64,000 nt of DNA from Rhodococcus pseudokoreensis (lineage in GTDB: Bacteria > Actinomycetota > Actinomycetes > Mycobacteriales > Mycobacteriaceae). Shown here piece by piece: positions 1 to 9,018 of this stretch (its first letter is position 1; every line of letters begins with the position of its first letter). The stretch covers positions 1,488,001 to 1,552,000 of the forward strand of contig NZ_CP070619.1 of the NCBI RefSeq assembly GCF_017068395.1, in the 5' to 3' direction. A model generated the notes under the pieces. The model worked only from the letters and a program-made list of their open reading frames with translations. It did not search any database and was not told the DNA's origin. The position numbers and the translations under genes are program-made.

Positions 1-2
1 CC

Positions 3-962
3 GACAGCATCCTGGCCGAACTGCAGGGCGAAATCTCCGCCGGAGTAGCGCGAGTCGATGAGGCGCACGCCCTGGCCGAGCAAATAGCGGACCCCGTAGT
101 CCACGCGCGCGTCGCCCACGCAGACGGACTCCTGGCCCTCTACAGCGGCGATGTACCCCGTGCCTGCACCCGCCTGGAGGAAGCCCTCGAGGGTTTCGGC
201 GACCGCAGCAACCTAGCAGATCAGGTATGGATCCGCTTGATGCTCGGTCTGGCGTACGAATTGCAGGGCGACGTTCCCCGTGCCATCGCCTGCCAACAGC
301 AGGTGCTCGACACCACCGAAGCCCATGGCGAATCAGTCCTACGGTCGTATTCGCTGTGGGCCATGGCGGTTGCCGTCTTCCAGCAGGGCGAACCCGGTCG
401 AGCAGATCGATTGCTGAAGCAGTGCATTCGCCTGACCCGACTTCTGGACGAACCTCTCGCTGCCGCCGTGGCCCTCGAGACGCAGGCATGGATCGCTGCC
501 GGCGAGGGCAACACACAACGTGCAGCGGTCCTCCTGGCCGCAGCCGAGGCACTGGGACGATCCGTCGGGAGTTCCCCGATGCTGTTCGACAACCTGCTCC
601 CCCATCATGAGCACAGCGAACGGCAGATCCACGCGGCACTCGGCGCACAAGCGATTGAAGCGGCATACCGGAAGGGGACGACCATGAACTTCGAAGAAGC
701 CGTGGCCTTTGCCCTGGGCGAACACACCTCGCCCGCGTCGCCGCGCGCCGACCACGACACGACGAGCTTGACAAAGCGCGAGCGTCAAGTCGCCGACCTG
801 GTCTCCCAAGGCCTGACCAACAAGGCCATCGCGACCCAACTCGTAATATCCCTGCGAACCGCGCAAGGCCACGTGGAAAACATCCTCACCAAACTCGGTT
901 TCACGTCGAGGACTCAGATCGCGGCATGGGTTGCAGAACATGCCCAGAGTAAGCATGGATGA
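3..962 (+). CDS. LuxR-family transcriptional regulator, C-terminal part
   Basis: The frame is open from base 3, so the 5' end lies outside the window. The visible part is helical, TPR-like repeat sequence followed by a LuxR/GerE helix-turn-helix in the last 65 residues, beginning LTKRERQVADLVSQG and containing TNKAIATQL and the recognition-helix region RTAQGHVENILTKLG. This layout matches the C-terminal half of large STAND-ATPase LuxR regulators. The same end-domain arrangement is seen in the regulator at 18111-20753, including an FALGE/YALDE segment just before the HTH linker. It converges on the SDR at 996-1763. Its target cannot be inferred because the sensor half is missing. Confidence 0.85.
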   Translation, partial: DSILAELQGEISAGVARVDEAHALAEQIADPVVHARVAHADGLLALYSGDVPRACTRLEEALEGFGDRSNLADQVWIRLMLGLAYELQGDVPRAIACQQQVLDTTEAHGESVLRSYSLWAMAVAVFQQGEPGRADRLLKQCIRLTRLLDEPLAAAVALETQAWIAAGEGNTQRAAVLLAAAEALGRSVGSSPMLFDNLLPHHEHSERQIHAALGAQAIEAAYRKGTTMNFEEAVAFALGEHTSPASPRADHDTTSLTKRERQVADLVSQGLTNKAIATQLVISLRTAQGHVENILTKLGFTSRTQIAAWVAEHAQSKHG

Positions 963-995
963 TCCGGAAACCACAGCCAGGCAACGACGTTCGCA

Positions 996-1763
996 CTACC
1001 GTGGCGCCATGCGCAGGGCGCCGTCCATACGAATGGTCTCACCGTTGAGGTAGTCGTGTTCGACGATCATCTGGGCGAGTTGTGCGTATTCGGCGGGTTG
1101 TCCGAGGCGGGAGGGGAACGGGACTCCGGCTTCGAGGCCCTTGCGGTATTCGTCGGTGACGCCGGCGAGCATGGGGGTGTCGATGATGCCGGGGGCGATG
1201 GTGTTGACGCGGATGCCGAACTGGGCGAGGTCGCGGGCGGCGGGGACGGTCATGCCGTGCACGCCGCCCTTGGATGCGGAGTAGGCGATCTGGCCGATCT
1301 GGCCCTCGAAGGCGGCGACGGAGGCGGTGTTGATGACGACGCCGCGCTGCCCGGACTCGTCGACGGTGTCGGTCTTGGCGATGGCGTCGGCGGCCAGGCG
1401 CATGACGTTGAACGTGCCGAGCAGGTTGACGGTGATGACGGTGCGGAACAGTTCGAGGTCGTGGGGGCCCTTCTTCGACAGGATGCGGCCGGCCCAGCCG
1501 ACGCCGGCGCAGTTGACGACGATGCGCAGCGGCAGACCCGACTCGACGATCTTCTCGATCGCGGCCTGGACCTCGTCGCCGCTGGTGACGTCGGTGGGAA
1601 GGAGGGTGACGCCGTCGGGGACGTTGTCGCCGGCGCGTTCGATGGACTGGGGCAGGTCGAGTCCGAACACGGTGGCTCCGGCGTCGGCGAGACGCTTGGC
1701 GGTGGCGGCACCGAGGCCCGACGCTGCTCCGGTGACCAGTGCGGCGGTTCCCTGAATTTCCAC
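996..1763 (-). CDS. SDR, HSD10-type 3-hydroxyacyl-CoA dehydrogenase
   Basis: Classical short-chain dehydrogenase of about 255 residues. The N-terminal TGAASGLG motif binds NAD(P), NCAGVGWAG follows, and the YSASK active site is preceded by a serine in NTASVAAF. The sequence resembles the HSD10 / 3-hydroxy-2-methylacyl-CoA dehydrogenase branch, so oxidation of a (branched) 3-hydroxyacyl-CoA to the 3-ketoacyl-CoA is the likely reaction. That suits beta-oxidation of a terpene-derived acyl-CoA. A GTG start at 1763 is preferred because GAAGGA lies 8 bases upstream. The ATG at 1772 is in frame, but the ribosome-binding site would abut it. The divergent intergenic region carries the TCAAC-type operator at 1931. 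Confidence 0.85.
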   Translation of the reverse strand: MEIQGTAALVTGAASGLGAATAKRLADAGATVFGLDLPQSIERAGDNVPDGVTLLPTDVTSGDEVQAAIEKIVESGLPLRIVVNCAGVGWAGRILSKKGPHDLELFRTVITVNLLGTFNVMRLAADAIAKTDTVDESGQRGVVINTASVAAFEGQIGQIAYSASKGGVHGMTVPAARDLAQFGIRVNTIAPGIIDTPMLAGVTDEYRKGLEAGVPFPSRLGQPAEYAQLAQMIVEHDYLNGETIRMDGALRMAPR

Positions 1764-1930
1764 AGTTCGCATCCTTCGTTTCCGGCGACCTCCGTGGGTC
1801 ACCTCATGCTGAAGCGCCCCGCCTGTGCGGAGCACCCCTACTACCTACTTATGCGGCGAGCACGCACCCTCTTCTGATCGGCAGCTCGGACTCGCCATAC
1901 GACTCGCAACCCGCTACCGCAATCTAAACA

Positions 1931-1946
1931 TCTACGTTGATGTTGA
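1931..1946. promoter_or_regulatory. TetR-type operator, site 1
   Basis: TCTAC-GTTGAT-GTTGA, one mismatch to the TCAAC-N6-GTTGA consensus that recurs across the first 38 kb. It lies in the 303-bp gap between the HSD10-like SDR (minus) and the frameshifted RibB/RibA/kinase fusion (plus). The right half overlaps TTGACT, a candidate -35 box for the plus-strand gene. Nothing else was recognised in this gap. Confidence 0.65.
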
Positions 1947-2066
1947 CTCAATTCCGAAAAGTTGCGATCCTTGTCACAGAAGGAAATCCGCGCACTACTT
2001 CGGCAGTGGCACAGTCTCCGATATTTCCGTCTACCGCAGGCAGCAACAGAATGGAGATCCACCGAT

Positions 2067-3627
2067 ATGGATAGTTCGATGTCGCGGGTACAACAGAGCC
2101 TCTCCGACCTCGCTGCCGGCAGGCCCGTCGTACTTGCGCCCGGCCCGCCCGGTGATCGCGATGGATATCTACTCCTTGCCGCGGAGAAGGCATCGCCGGC
2201 TTCCGTCGCGTTCCTCGTCAAGCACAGCTCTGGCTTCATCTGCGCCGGCGTCACACGGCGTGAATGCACCCGTCTCGACCTCCCACCCATGACGGGAACG
2301 GACCGTCGGCAATCCGGTGGCTGGCATACGGTGGCGGTTGACGCAATCGAGGGCGTCAGCACCGGAATCTCGGCATCAGATCGAGCGCACACCCTGCGGC
2401 AGCTGGCCAGCCGCGAGTACGGCCCGCCAATTCACCCGACCAGGCCATATCGTTCCGCATTGCGTAGCCGAAGGTGGTGTACTTGCCAATCCGGGCCCAG
2501 CCGAGGTGATCACCGACCTCAATCGGGCGGCGGGACTTCGGCAGGTGGGCGCATTCGCGGCGTTGGTCTCAGTCGAGGACCCCACCCAGAATGCGCGCGC
2601 ACACGAGTGCCGTCAGTTCGCCGAGACCCACGAACTGAACTGGGTGACCGCCGACGATCTCATTCTCTATCGTCGAGCCGTTGAACTGCATGTTCGTACC
2701 ACCTTCACGGTGACCAACCCCGGACCGTACGGCGATCTCCGCACGTCCGGCTTCCACAGCGATGCCACCGGGTCCGACTATGTCGCCTACCGAATCGGTG
2801 AACCGCACACCATCGACACCCCGCTGGTTCACGTGTACCGAGAGTCCAACTACGCGCCCCACGCATCCCCCGTCGACCAGGGCCTGCAAGACATGTTCGC
2901 GTTCGTTGCCGGCCACGGTGGCGGCGCAATTCTTGTCGAGCGGAACATGAACGACATCGACTCCTTCACCCTCACGCCGGAGGAACGTGCTTGCAAGCGA
3001 GCCGGCCGAAATGCCGATATCGCTCAGATCCATCGCGAACTGGGCATTACTGCGCCCCGCCTGCTCGCGGCACCAGCAGAGCTCCACGTCGCGCTGTGCG
3101 ACCTCGGGATCGCTGCCGTGCTGGAACCTGCCGGCGATCCTGCGGCGGCGCCCACAACGAAATCGCCAATCGGATCGACCTCGACGTCGATCCGTTCCGT
3201 GCGCGGCGTTGTCGCACATGGTGATCAGCGCGGCCGCGAGTTGGGCTTCCCGACGGCCAATCTGACGGTCGACGACGACGTCTACACGGGACTCGTCGAC
3301 GGAGTGTGGGCTGGTCGTTGTGCACTCCCCGACGGACGATCCGTGATATCGGCCGTGTCGATCGGGCGACGGTCCACGTTCTATGGGCGCGTGGGACCAC
3401 GACTACTGGAGGCGCACCTACTCGACTTCGAGGAAGATCTGTACGGTCGTGAGATCACCGTGCAGCTGGATCACTGGATCCGTGGCCAGGCCACCTTCGC
3501 GTCGAAAGAAGAGCTGATCGCAGCGCTCGACGGCGACGTGCACAATGTCCGAGCGCTGACACGGGCCGCTCGCTCGCCGGAACTTCAATCCTCTGCCCCG
3601 CCAGACGAAAACGCCGTTCCCGGGTAG
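2067..3627 (+). pseudogene. RibB-like/RibA-like/riboflavin kinase fusion, frameshifted copy
   Basis: Starts at ATG 2067 with GGAG about 10 bases upstream. Residues 1 to about 120 follow the 3,4-dihydroxy-2-butanone 4-phosphate synthase fold, including STGISASDR. The frame then changes between about 2421 and 2431: one extra base near 2430 moves reading from frame 3 to frame 1, where it resumes with FTRPGHIVPH. The remainder gives the rest of the RibB-like domain, a GTP cyclohydrolase II-like domain and a C-terminal flavokinase with RGRELGFPTANL and LLEAHLLDF. The RibB acidic metal loop, the HTEA histidine and the RibA zinc cysteines are all replaced. The intact paralogue at 13189-14655 has the same architecture. 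This copy may be a pseudogene, a +1 frameshifting gene or a sequencing error. Confidence 0.8.
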
Positions 3628-3672
3628 ACATCGCCGAATACAGAATGCAACGCGAAGGATCGGAGATCGCAC

Positions 3673-3900
3673 GTGCTCGCAGACACCAATGACCGTTTCG
3701 AACGCCAGATGCTGGGATTCGCGCTGCGCTGGCATCCTTACGGCGGAGGCTCGCGCAGACTGATTTTCGAGGAGTTCGGTCTGGATGCACCAACCTACTT
3801 CAGCAGACTCGCACGAATACTCGACGCCGACCGATCCGTCACGTCCGAGAAGACGCGCGCAGCGATCAGAAGTGTGTGTGCGGTGCGACTGCGGGAATGA
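3673..3900 (+). CDS. Small DUF3263-like protein
   Basis: Protein of 75 residues beginning at GTG 3673, with GGAG 7 bases upstream. The segment LGFALRWHPYGGGS followed by FEEFGLDAPTYFSRL resembles the actinobacterial DUF3263 family, whose members are small, probably helical proteins of unknown function. It follows the frameshifted fusion gene by 45 bp on the same strand, so co-transcription is possible. The intact fusion at 13189 has no such partner. No catalytic motif is visible. The family assignment is from memory of the consensus. Confidence 0.6.
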   Translation: MLADTNDRFERQMLGFALRWHPYGGGSRRLIFEEFGLDAPTYFSRLARILDADRSVTSEKTRAAIRSVCAVRLRE

Positions 3901-4008
3901 ACACACGAGCACCGCACCACACCACCCTTCGTCGAGGCAACCGAGGGCCGATGGCAGCCTGTGTTGCGAAGCCACTTCGCAAGATAGCGAGGATTGACGC
4001 AGGTCCCA

Positions 4009-5667
4009 CTACCGTGCGTCCATGTCGGTTGTCAGTTCCGCGAGACGGTCCTGCAGTTGACGCTTGTTGATCTTGGTTGCGGACATCGGCCACTCATCGG
4101 GGCCGACGATGTACACAGCGCGGGGAATCTTGAAGTTACTGATCCTTCCCCGACAGAACTCGATCAGGTCATCCGCTTGCAGGGTGTGACCAGCACGGAT
4201 CTCGACAAATGCCACTGGAACCTCGTCGAGCCGCTCATCGGAGCGTCCGATGACAGCGGCGGTTCTCACGGCAGGATGCTCGCAGAGGAACGCTTCGATC
4301 TCGATGGCGGCGACGTTCTCTCCACCTACTTTGAGCATATCCTTGAGGCGTCCGTGGAAGACCAGACAGCCGGACTCCCTGCGGCTGTACAGGTCGCCGG
4401 TGTGGAGCCATCGGCCTGCATCGAGTGCCTCGGCGGTCTTGACCGGATCCTTGTAGTAGCCATCGGTGACACAATAGCCACGCACCAGGATCTCCCCGGG
4501 CACGTCGATGGGCTGCTCGGCGCCGGTATCCGGATCGATGATGCGTACCTCGATCCCCGGCGCCGGCTTTCCCTGTGCTCCAGATCGGTCGGCAACGGTC
4601 TCCGAACGCTCGCTCAGGGCGTAGATGCCCGCGGTTTCCGTCATCCCGCAGGCCGCCACCAACTCGGCGGCCGGGAACATCCGCTGCACCTGCTCGATGA
4701 GAACGCGCGGCCCGATCAGAAACAAATAGCGTAAGGAGGCGAAATCCCCGGCATCGAACCTCGGATGATCCATCAGAGCCTGAATCGAGGCAGGGAACCA
4801 CGGCCAGGCGGTCGTGGGGCGTTCGCGTGCAATCAGCTCGAGTGCCCGCCCAGGCTCGAAATAGATGTCGGTCAGGTACGTACCACCCGCCCCGATGGCT
4901 CCCAACAAGGGTGCGAGAGCTGCTATGTGGAAGAGCGGTCCAGCCGCCCAGCTGATATGACGCCCCTCGGTCGCCAGCCGCTTCGCGGCACGATCGACCG
5001 GCCCGCGAGTCAGCGCCTCGTGCGAGAGCATGCAGCCCTTGGGATGTGCTGTCGTCCCGGATGTATAAAGGATCGCCGCGGTGTCACGGACGCGCACACG
5101 CAGCCGCTGTTGATGCACGTCATCGCAGGTCTGGCGACTGGCCAGGCCGTCGAACTCTGATCGCCCGATGAAGCCGGCCTTGTCCTCACCTCGCAAGAGC
5201 ACGGCGCCCCGCAACATCGGGGCCTCGGGGAGCGCGAGCCGTGACGTAGACGCCGCCTCCGACAAAGACGGGACAGCGTCGTGGATCAGGGCGACGAAGT
5301 CGACGTACTCGTCGGCGTCAGCCAGCGTGAGAAGTACCTCGAGATCGGCATCCTCGATGATGTACGCGAGCTCGGCTGCCTTGTGCCGGGCGTTGAGCGG
5401 AACCACGACACTGCCGATCAAGGCGGCACCGAAGAAGCCCTCCACGAATTCGATGCCATTCGGGGCGAGGAGTCCGACGTGGTCACCGAGCTGCACCCCG
5501 AGCGCGAGCAGGCCCCTGGCAACACCGGCGGCGCGGTCGAGGACCTCTTTATAGGTGTAGCGGTTGTCGGGAAAGACGATAAGGTCCTGATCGGGATGAC
5601 GGTGGGCACCGCGGACCAACAGGTCTCCGACGGGTGTCACCTCACACCAGTCGCCGTTGTACGTCAT
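4009..5667 (-). CDS. AMP-forming acyl-CoA synthetase (copy A)
   Basis: A 552-residue member of the ANL adenylate-forming superfamily. It shows the phosphate-binding loop ILYTSGTTAHPKGC, the GMTETAGIY adenylate motif, the hinge aspartate in WLHTGDLY and the C-terminal catalytic lysine region PMSATKINKRQLQ. It should activate a carboxylic acid to its CoA thioester with ATP. In this setting the inferred substrate is the cyclopentenyl acetic acid formed after camphor ring opening, or a downstream acid. A close paralogue lies at 21606-23273. It is divergent from the TetR gene at 5818; the shared 150-bp spacer holds two operator copies and a TTGACA-N17-TAACGT promoter for this gene. Confidence 0.9.
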   Translation of the reverse strand: MTYNGDWCEVTPVGDLLVRGAHRHPDQDLIVFPDNRYTYKEVLDRAAGVARGLLALGVQLGDHVGLLAPNGIEFVEGFFGAALIGSVVVPLNARHKAAELAYIIEDADLEVLLTLADADEYVDFVALIHDAVPSLSEAASTSRLALPEAPMLRGAVLLRGEDKAGFIGRSEFDGLASRQTCDDVHQQRLRVRVRDTAAILYTSGTTAHPKGCMLSHEALTRGPVDRAAKRLATEGRHISWAAGPLFHIAALAPLLGAIGAGGTYLTDIYFEPGRALELIARERPTTAWPWFPASIQALMDHPRFDAGDFASLRYLFLIGPRVLIEQVQRMFPAAELVAACGMTETAGIYALSERSETVADRSGAQGKPAPGIEVRIIDPDTGAEQPIDVPGEILVRGYCVTDGYYKDPVKTAEALDAGRWLHTGDLYSRRESGCLVFHGRLKDMLKVGGENVAAIEIEAFLCEHPAVRTAAVIGRSDERLDEVPVAFVEIRAGHTLQADDLIEFCRGRISNFKIPRAVYIVGPDEWPMSATKINKRQLQDRLAELTTDMDAR

Positions 5668-5724
5668 GGACCCTCACTCGCGGAACTAGTGTGGAGCTAC
5701 AGCAGCCAAGCGGTGGTTGCACCG

Positions 5725-5753
5725 ACGTTATGCAACGAAGCACAATCTGTCAA
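5725..5753 (-). promoter_or_regulatory. Promoter of acyl-CoA synthetase A
   Basis: On the minus strand, TTGACA (5753-5748) is followed after 17 bases by TAACGT (5730-5725), a near-consensus vegetative promoter about 60 bases upstream of the ATG at 5667. The -35 box overlaps the left half of the operator at 5750, so a bound repressor would cover it. Confidence 0.7.
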
Positions 5754-5781
5754 CGTTGAAGTTGATTGACGTCAACGTTGA
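5750..5781. promoter_or_regulatory. TetR-type operator, tandem site 2
   Basis: TCAAC-GTTGAA-GTTGA at 5750-5765 is a perfect copy of the repeated inverted motif. It is followed directly by a weaker unit, TTGAC-GTCAAC-GTTGA, at 5766-5781. The pair sits between the divergent acyl-CoA synthetase A and TetR genes, the expected place for an autoregulated repressor. TACCAT at 5805-5810 lies 7 bases before the regulator's GTG, which fits a leaderless start. Confidence 0.75.
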
Positions 5782-5817
5782 TGGCAGTCCGGGCCGGAAA
5801 CGCGTACCATCCCATGG

Positions 5818-6501
5818 GTGCCCAGAACCACAGTGACTACCAGCAGCGGGATGAGTCGGCGCCGGCGGAGCGCACAGAACGAAAGTAGTCCCAACTACCA
5901 GGCAAAACGCCGCGAGTTGTTGCGGGATGCCGCCATCGTGTTCCAGGAAAAGGGCTACGAAGCCGCGACGTTGAACGACATCGCAGAACGGTTCGGCACC
6001 GACCGCGCTTCCATCTACTACTACTTCGCCAGCAAGAAAGAGCTCTTTCAGGCGCTCTTCCACGATGTGGTCAGCGGCGTGCTCGATGAGAACATCACGG
6101 CCGCGGAGGCCGTGCTGGCACTCGATCTATCCACCGCGGAGAAACTCCGCCGCCTGGTCGAACTCCAGCTGCTGTCGTACGAGAACAACTATCCGTACGT
6201 GTACCTGTACATCCAGGAGGACATGGCGAAGCTCGAGTTCCAGTCGACGCCGTGGGCCAAGGACATGCTCCGGAAGACCAAGCGGTTCGAGAAGATCGTT
6301 TCCGATTTGCTCGACGACCTTGTCGCCGAGGGAACCTTCCGCGGTGACATCCCTACGCCGCTGATGGCCAAGGCGCTATTCGGGATGATCAACTGGACCC
6401 ACCGGTGGTTGAAGCCGGGGCCGCGCAAGGTCAATGCCAAACAGACTATCGACGCCTTCTGCAGCCTCTTCTTCGAGGGCGCCTTGAAGCCCGACGCTTA
6501 G
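5818..6501 (+). CDS. TetR-family repressor, candidate master regulator of the island
   Basis: A 227-residue TetR regulator. After a basic N-terminal tail, the HTH runs from about residue 28 (RRELLRDAAIVFQEKGYEA, TLNDIAERFGTDRASIYYYF). The C-terminal ligand domain contains LLSYENNYPYVYLYIQED. TetR repressors usually bind an inverted repeat near their own gene and are released by a pathway metabolite or CoA ester. The tandem TCAAC-N6-GTTGA repeat just upstream, and its recurrence at a dozen other sites, make this the best candidate for its DNA-binding protein. The Pseudomonas camphor repressor CamR is also a TetR protein. GTG 5818 is the longest start and may be leaderless; ATG 5851 is an alternative. 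A decayed paralogue lies at about 23453-23745. Confidence 0.85.
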   Translation: MPRTTVTTSSGMSRRRRSAQNESSPNYQAKRRELLRDAAIVFQEKGYEAATLNDIAERFGTDRASIYYYFASKKELFQALFHDVVSGVLDENITAAEAVLALDLSTAEKLRRLVELQLLSYENNYPYVYLYIQEDMAKLEFQSTPWAKDMLRKTKRFEKIVSDLLDDLVAEGTFRGDIPTPLMAKALFGMINWTHRWLKPGPRKVNAKQTIDAFCSLFFEGALKPDA

Positions 6502-6890
6502 GCCGACCGCACGCACAGCGTGCTACTCGAAAGCGGACTCGAATGCACTCCAACACCCTTGGACAGCCTGCATGATGACCGCGTGTCCGCTCCGGCGGGC
6601 GGACAGCCTACGACCCTCCGACCGCTCCTGGGCCGCTGCGGCGCGCGGGTTGACAGGGTTGAGACCTCCCCACCTTGGCAGGCGTGTTGCAGAACCCGTT
6701 CGAGCAGCCCCAGCGCCCCGATCGTGGGCCTGGTGATCGCCCGGGGCTCGGGCCCGCGGCGCGCATTCGGTGTCACCACACAGAGTCGCCGTGCGTCGAA
6801 GGAACAGCCGCCGGCCTGAACAACGCCACGCTGCGTAAGCGTCAGAGGCAACCTCCGAGTCACCCCGAATGCACGCTGACAAGAGCCAAA

Positions 6891-6932
6891 TCAACCCTGA
6901 CGTTGACGGTTGCGGACCAAAAAGCCTACAGT
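6891..6932 (+). promoter_or_regulatory. Operator site 3 with overlapping promoter
   Basis: TCAAC-CCTGAC-GTTGA at 6891-6906 has two perfect half-sites. Its right half overlaps a -35 box TTGACG (6903-6908), and TACAGT (6927-6932) follows after 18 bases as a -10 box. Transcription would begin around 6939-6941 and run toward the PucR-type gene at 7261. Confidence 0.65.
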
Positions 6933-6940
6933 GATCACCT

Positions 6941-7117
6941 GTGGCGCCCGTCACGTCCGAAGAAGAGGGGATTGTCGATTTTAGAATCGCAGGCGAAGGT
7001 CAAGATGCCGGTTTCGCTGCATGCGCAACTCAGCAGAAACACGCCCGAGCGCATCGCGCAGCATCGGGCGAGGCCAACAGCTTGTGGCAACACCGTCGCA
7101 ATGCCGTACGAGCTTGA
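6941..7117 (+). CDS. Possible leaderless small ORF (58 aa)
   Basis: A GTG lies 8 bases after the TACAGT -10 element, the spacing expected for a leaderless actinobacterial transcript. The frame runs 58 codons to TGA at 7115-7117. It has no recognisable domain and no ribosome-binding site. It could be a real small protein, a decayed gene fragment or chance. Confidence 0.25.
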   Translation: MAPVTSEEEGIVDFRIAGEGQDAGFAACATQQKHARAHRAASGEANSLWQHRRNAVRA

Positions 7118-7260
7118 CACCGCCGAATGGCGGGCTCAATCGAGAACGCGCGCTCTGCACGGTGCTCGCCCACACTCTGCGATGAATGTAAGCCATTATT
7201 GCCCCCTCGAGCGATTGACCTCCGAACGCACAGATTCCGAATCGGAACGGCAGACCAAGG

Positions 7261-8556
7261 GTGGCGGAATTGCCTGAGCGTGCCGAAGGCGGCCAGCCGG
7301 ACCATGCTGATTCGCAAGTCAGAGAAATCGTCTCGGCGATCACGGCCGTTGCTGACGCCCGCCTCACGGAGATCGCTGGTGCTATCGTCACGCGCCTGGT
7401 CGGTGAGATCGAGTATTTCGCCACTGATCAACCGATCCTCGATCAGTTGAATGCTGGTGCAGCCGATAACTTCGCCATCACGATGGCGATCTTGCGGCAC
7501 GATATTGAAATCGAGGCGGTCGGGCCGTCGGCGCCCGCCACCGAGCTAGCTCGATTGCTCGCGCAGCGCGACATCCCGATTACAGCTCTCGAGCATGCAT
7601 ACCGGTTGTACCAAGACAGCGTTGTGCGTTGGTGTTTGCAGGAACTGGCCCTTCGGAGCGAAAGCGCAACGGTCACCGCTGGCGCAGCCCTCGAGATCAC
7701 GACCCTGGTTTCCGCCCACGTGAACCTGATCGCCCAACAGTTGTTGTCTACCTACGAGTTCGAGCGAGACGCTTGGCGATTGCGTCGAAGCGCATCCAGG
7801 TCGGCACGAATCAACGATCTTCTTGCGAATCGGCATGTCGAAGTCGAACCGACCGAGAGGATTCTGGGATACCACTTGGGCCAGTATCACCTCGGCATCG
7901 TCATGTGGACGGACCGCGCCCAGAGCCCCGAAGTGGGGTTAGCGCATCTTGAATCGGCCGCAACTGCACTTGCATGCCAACTCGGCACAAGCGCGCCTCC
8001 CCTCTTCGAGGCACGAGATGAGCACATGGCACGCGCATGGGTGCCACTGGGTGACGCGGACACAGTCGACAGTGAACGCCTGAGCGCTGTCAAGCGCCGT
8101 TGGGACAGTCCTGTCATCGTCGCAATCGGGCAGCCTCGCGAAGGTGTCGAGGGGTTCGTACGTACTCACACCGAGGCCGATCTGGCCAGAGTCGTCGTGC
8201 AGGCGTCGGAATCGCCTGGTCCAGGGATCGTGTGCGCCAGCGACCTGGGAGCGGTGATGTTGATGTGCAACGACTTGAGCGCAACCCGGGCGTGGGTGAC
8301 CGACATCCTGGGCCCGCTCGGAATCGACGACTCTGCGGCCGCTCAGCTGCGCGCGACACTGCGCGAGTTCCTACGAACGGGCGGCAGCTACGCTGCCGCC
8401 GCCGATGCGTTGCACATGCACAAGAACTCTGTCGCATACCGGCTCAAGAAGATCGAAGACCAGCTCGGGCGCTCCGTGCGGGACCACCGGTTGAATCTCG
8501 AGATCGCGTTGGAGTTGGCCTTTTGGCTTGGATCGGCCGTACTGACGCAAGATTGA
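7261..8556 (+). CDS. PucR/CdaR-type transcriptional regulator
   Basis: A 431-residue protein. The N-terminal 180 residues are helical and probably the sensing part. The middle region resembles the GGDEF-like segment of CdaR regulators. The C-terminus carries the PucR-type HTH: LRATLREFLRTGGSYAAAA, then LHMHKNSVAYRLKKIEDQLG. Such proteins activate catabolic operons in response to substrate. It sits 462 bp upstream of, and codirectional with, the P450 operon at 9019-12802. That operon lacks the TCAAC-type operator, so this protein is a reasonable candidate activator for it. A GTG start at 7261 is used. Confidence 0.85.
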   Translation: MAELPERAEGGQPDHADSQVREIVSAITAVADARLTEIAGAIVTRLVGEIEYFATDQPILDQLNAGAADNFAITMAILRHDIEIEAVGPSAPATELARLLAQRDIPITALEHAYRLYQDSVVRWCLQELALRSESATVTAGAALEITTLVSAHVNLIAQQLLSTYEFERDAWRLRRSASRSARINDLLANRHVEVEPTERILGYHLGQYHLGIVMWTDRAQSPEVGLAHLESAATALACQLGTSAPPLFEARDEHMARAWVPLGDADTVDSERLSAVKRRWDSPVIVAIGQPREGVEGFVRTHTEADLARVVVQASESPGPGIVCASDLGAVMLMCNDLSATRAWVTDILGPLGIDDSAAAQLRATLREFLRTGGSYAAAADALHMHKNSVAYRLKKIEDQLGRSVRDHRLNLEIALELAFWLGSAVLTQD

Positions 8557-9018
8557 GCCTGCGCACGAATCGACGGGGGTCCTCCGCTGTCCAGGCGAGG
8601 ACGCGCGCCACGTGATGCGTAGCCGTCTCATATGACCAACTCCACACTGCGTGCAGACTGTGACTGGGCGCACAGACCAAAACCTCGCGTCAACTGTGTG
8701 GTGAGCGCCCGATGTAATCGACGACCTGCACACCTAGGTTGGTAGTAGCCCGAACAGATCGACATCGATTCGGAAACAGCCGGCCCTGCACCGAATCCGT
8801 TCCCGAACACCAAACCATCGAGTGCGCCAAGACTCCTGGACTCCACCGTTGACGGAAACGGACAACGCGCGCGCCATTGCGGCACCACGAACGCAGAACG
8901 CAGAACAACAATCAGCGCGCTCTGGACAAGCAACGGGATGTAAGCGCTATCCGCCCCAACCGCTGAACGGGTGGGCCGAGGACGCTCGAGGAACCGCTAC
9001 CGAGATGGAGTGTGACTT
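8557..9018 (+). other. Leader region of the P450 operon, 462 bp
   Basis: No gene is supported here. Only a single TCAAC half-site (8690-8694) was found, not the full inverted repeat, which sets this promoter region apart from the rest of the island. GGAG lies 9 bases before the GTG at 9019. Confidence 0.5.

Larger units (their letters stand above)
6502..7260 (+). other. Gene-poor spacer of 759 bp
   Basis: No convincing conserved gene was found between the TetR and PucR-type regulators. Open frames here show no recognisable domain. The stretch does contain a perfect operator at 6891-6906, an overlapping promoter-like pair, and a 58-codon open frame that could be a leaderless gene (listed separately). 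Confidence 0.5.

Noticed and set aside
2067..3627. Genuine riboflavin biosynthesis gene (ribBA/ribF)
   Set aside because: RibB and RibA metal-binding residues are missing in both copies and no FAD synthetase domain is present, so a housekeeping biosynthetic role is unlikely.
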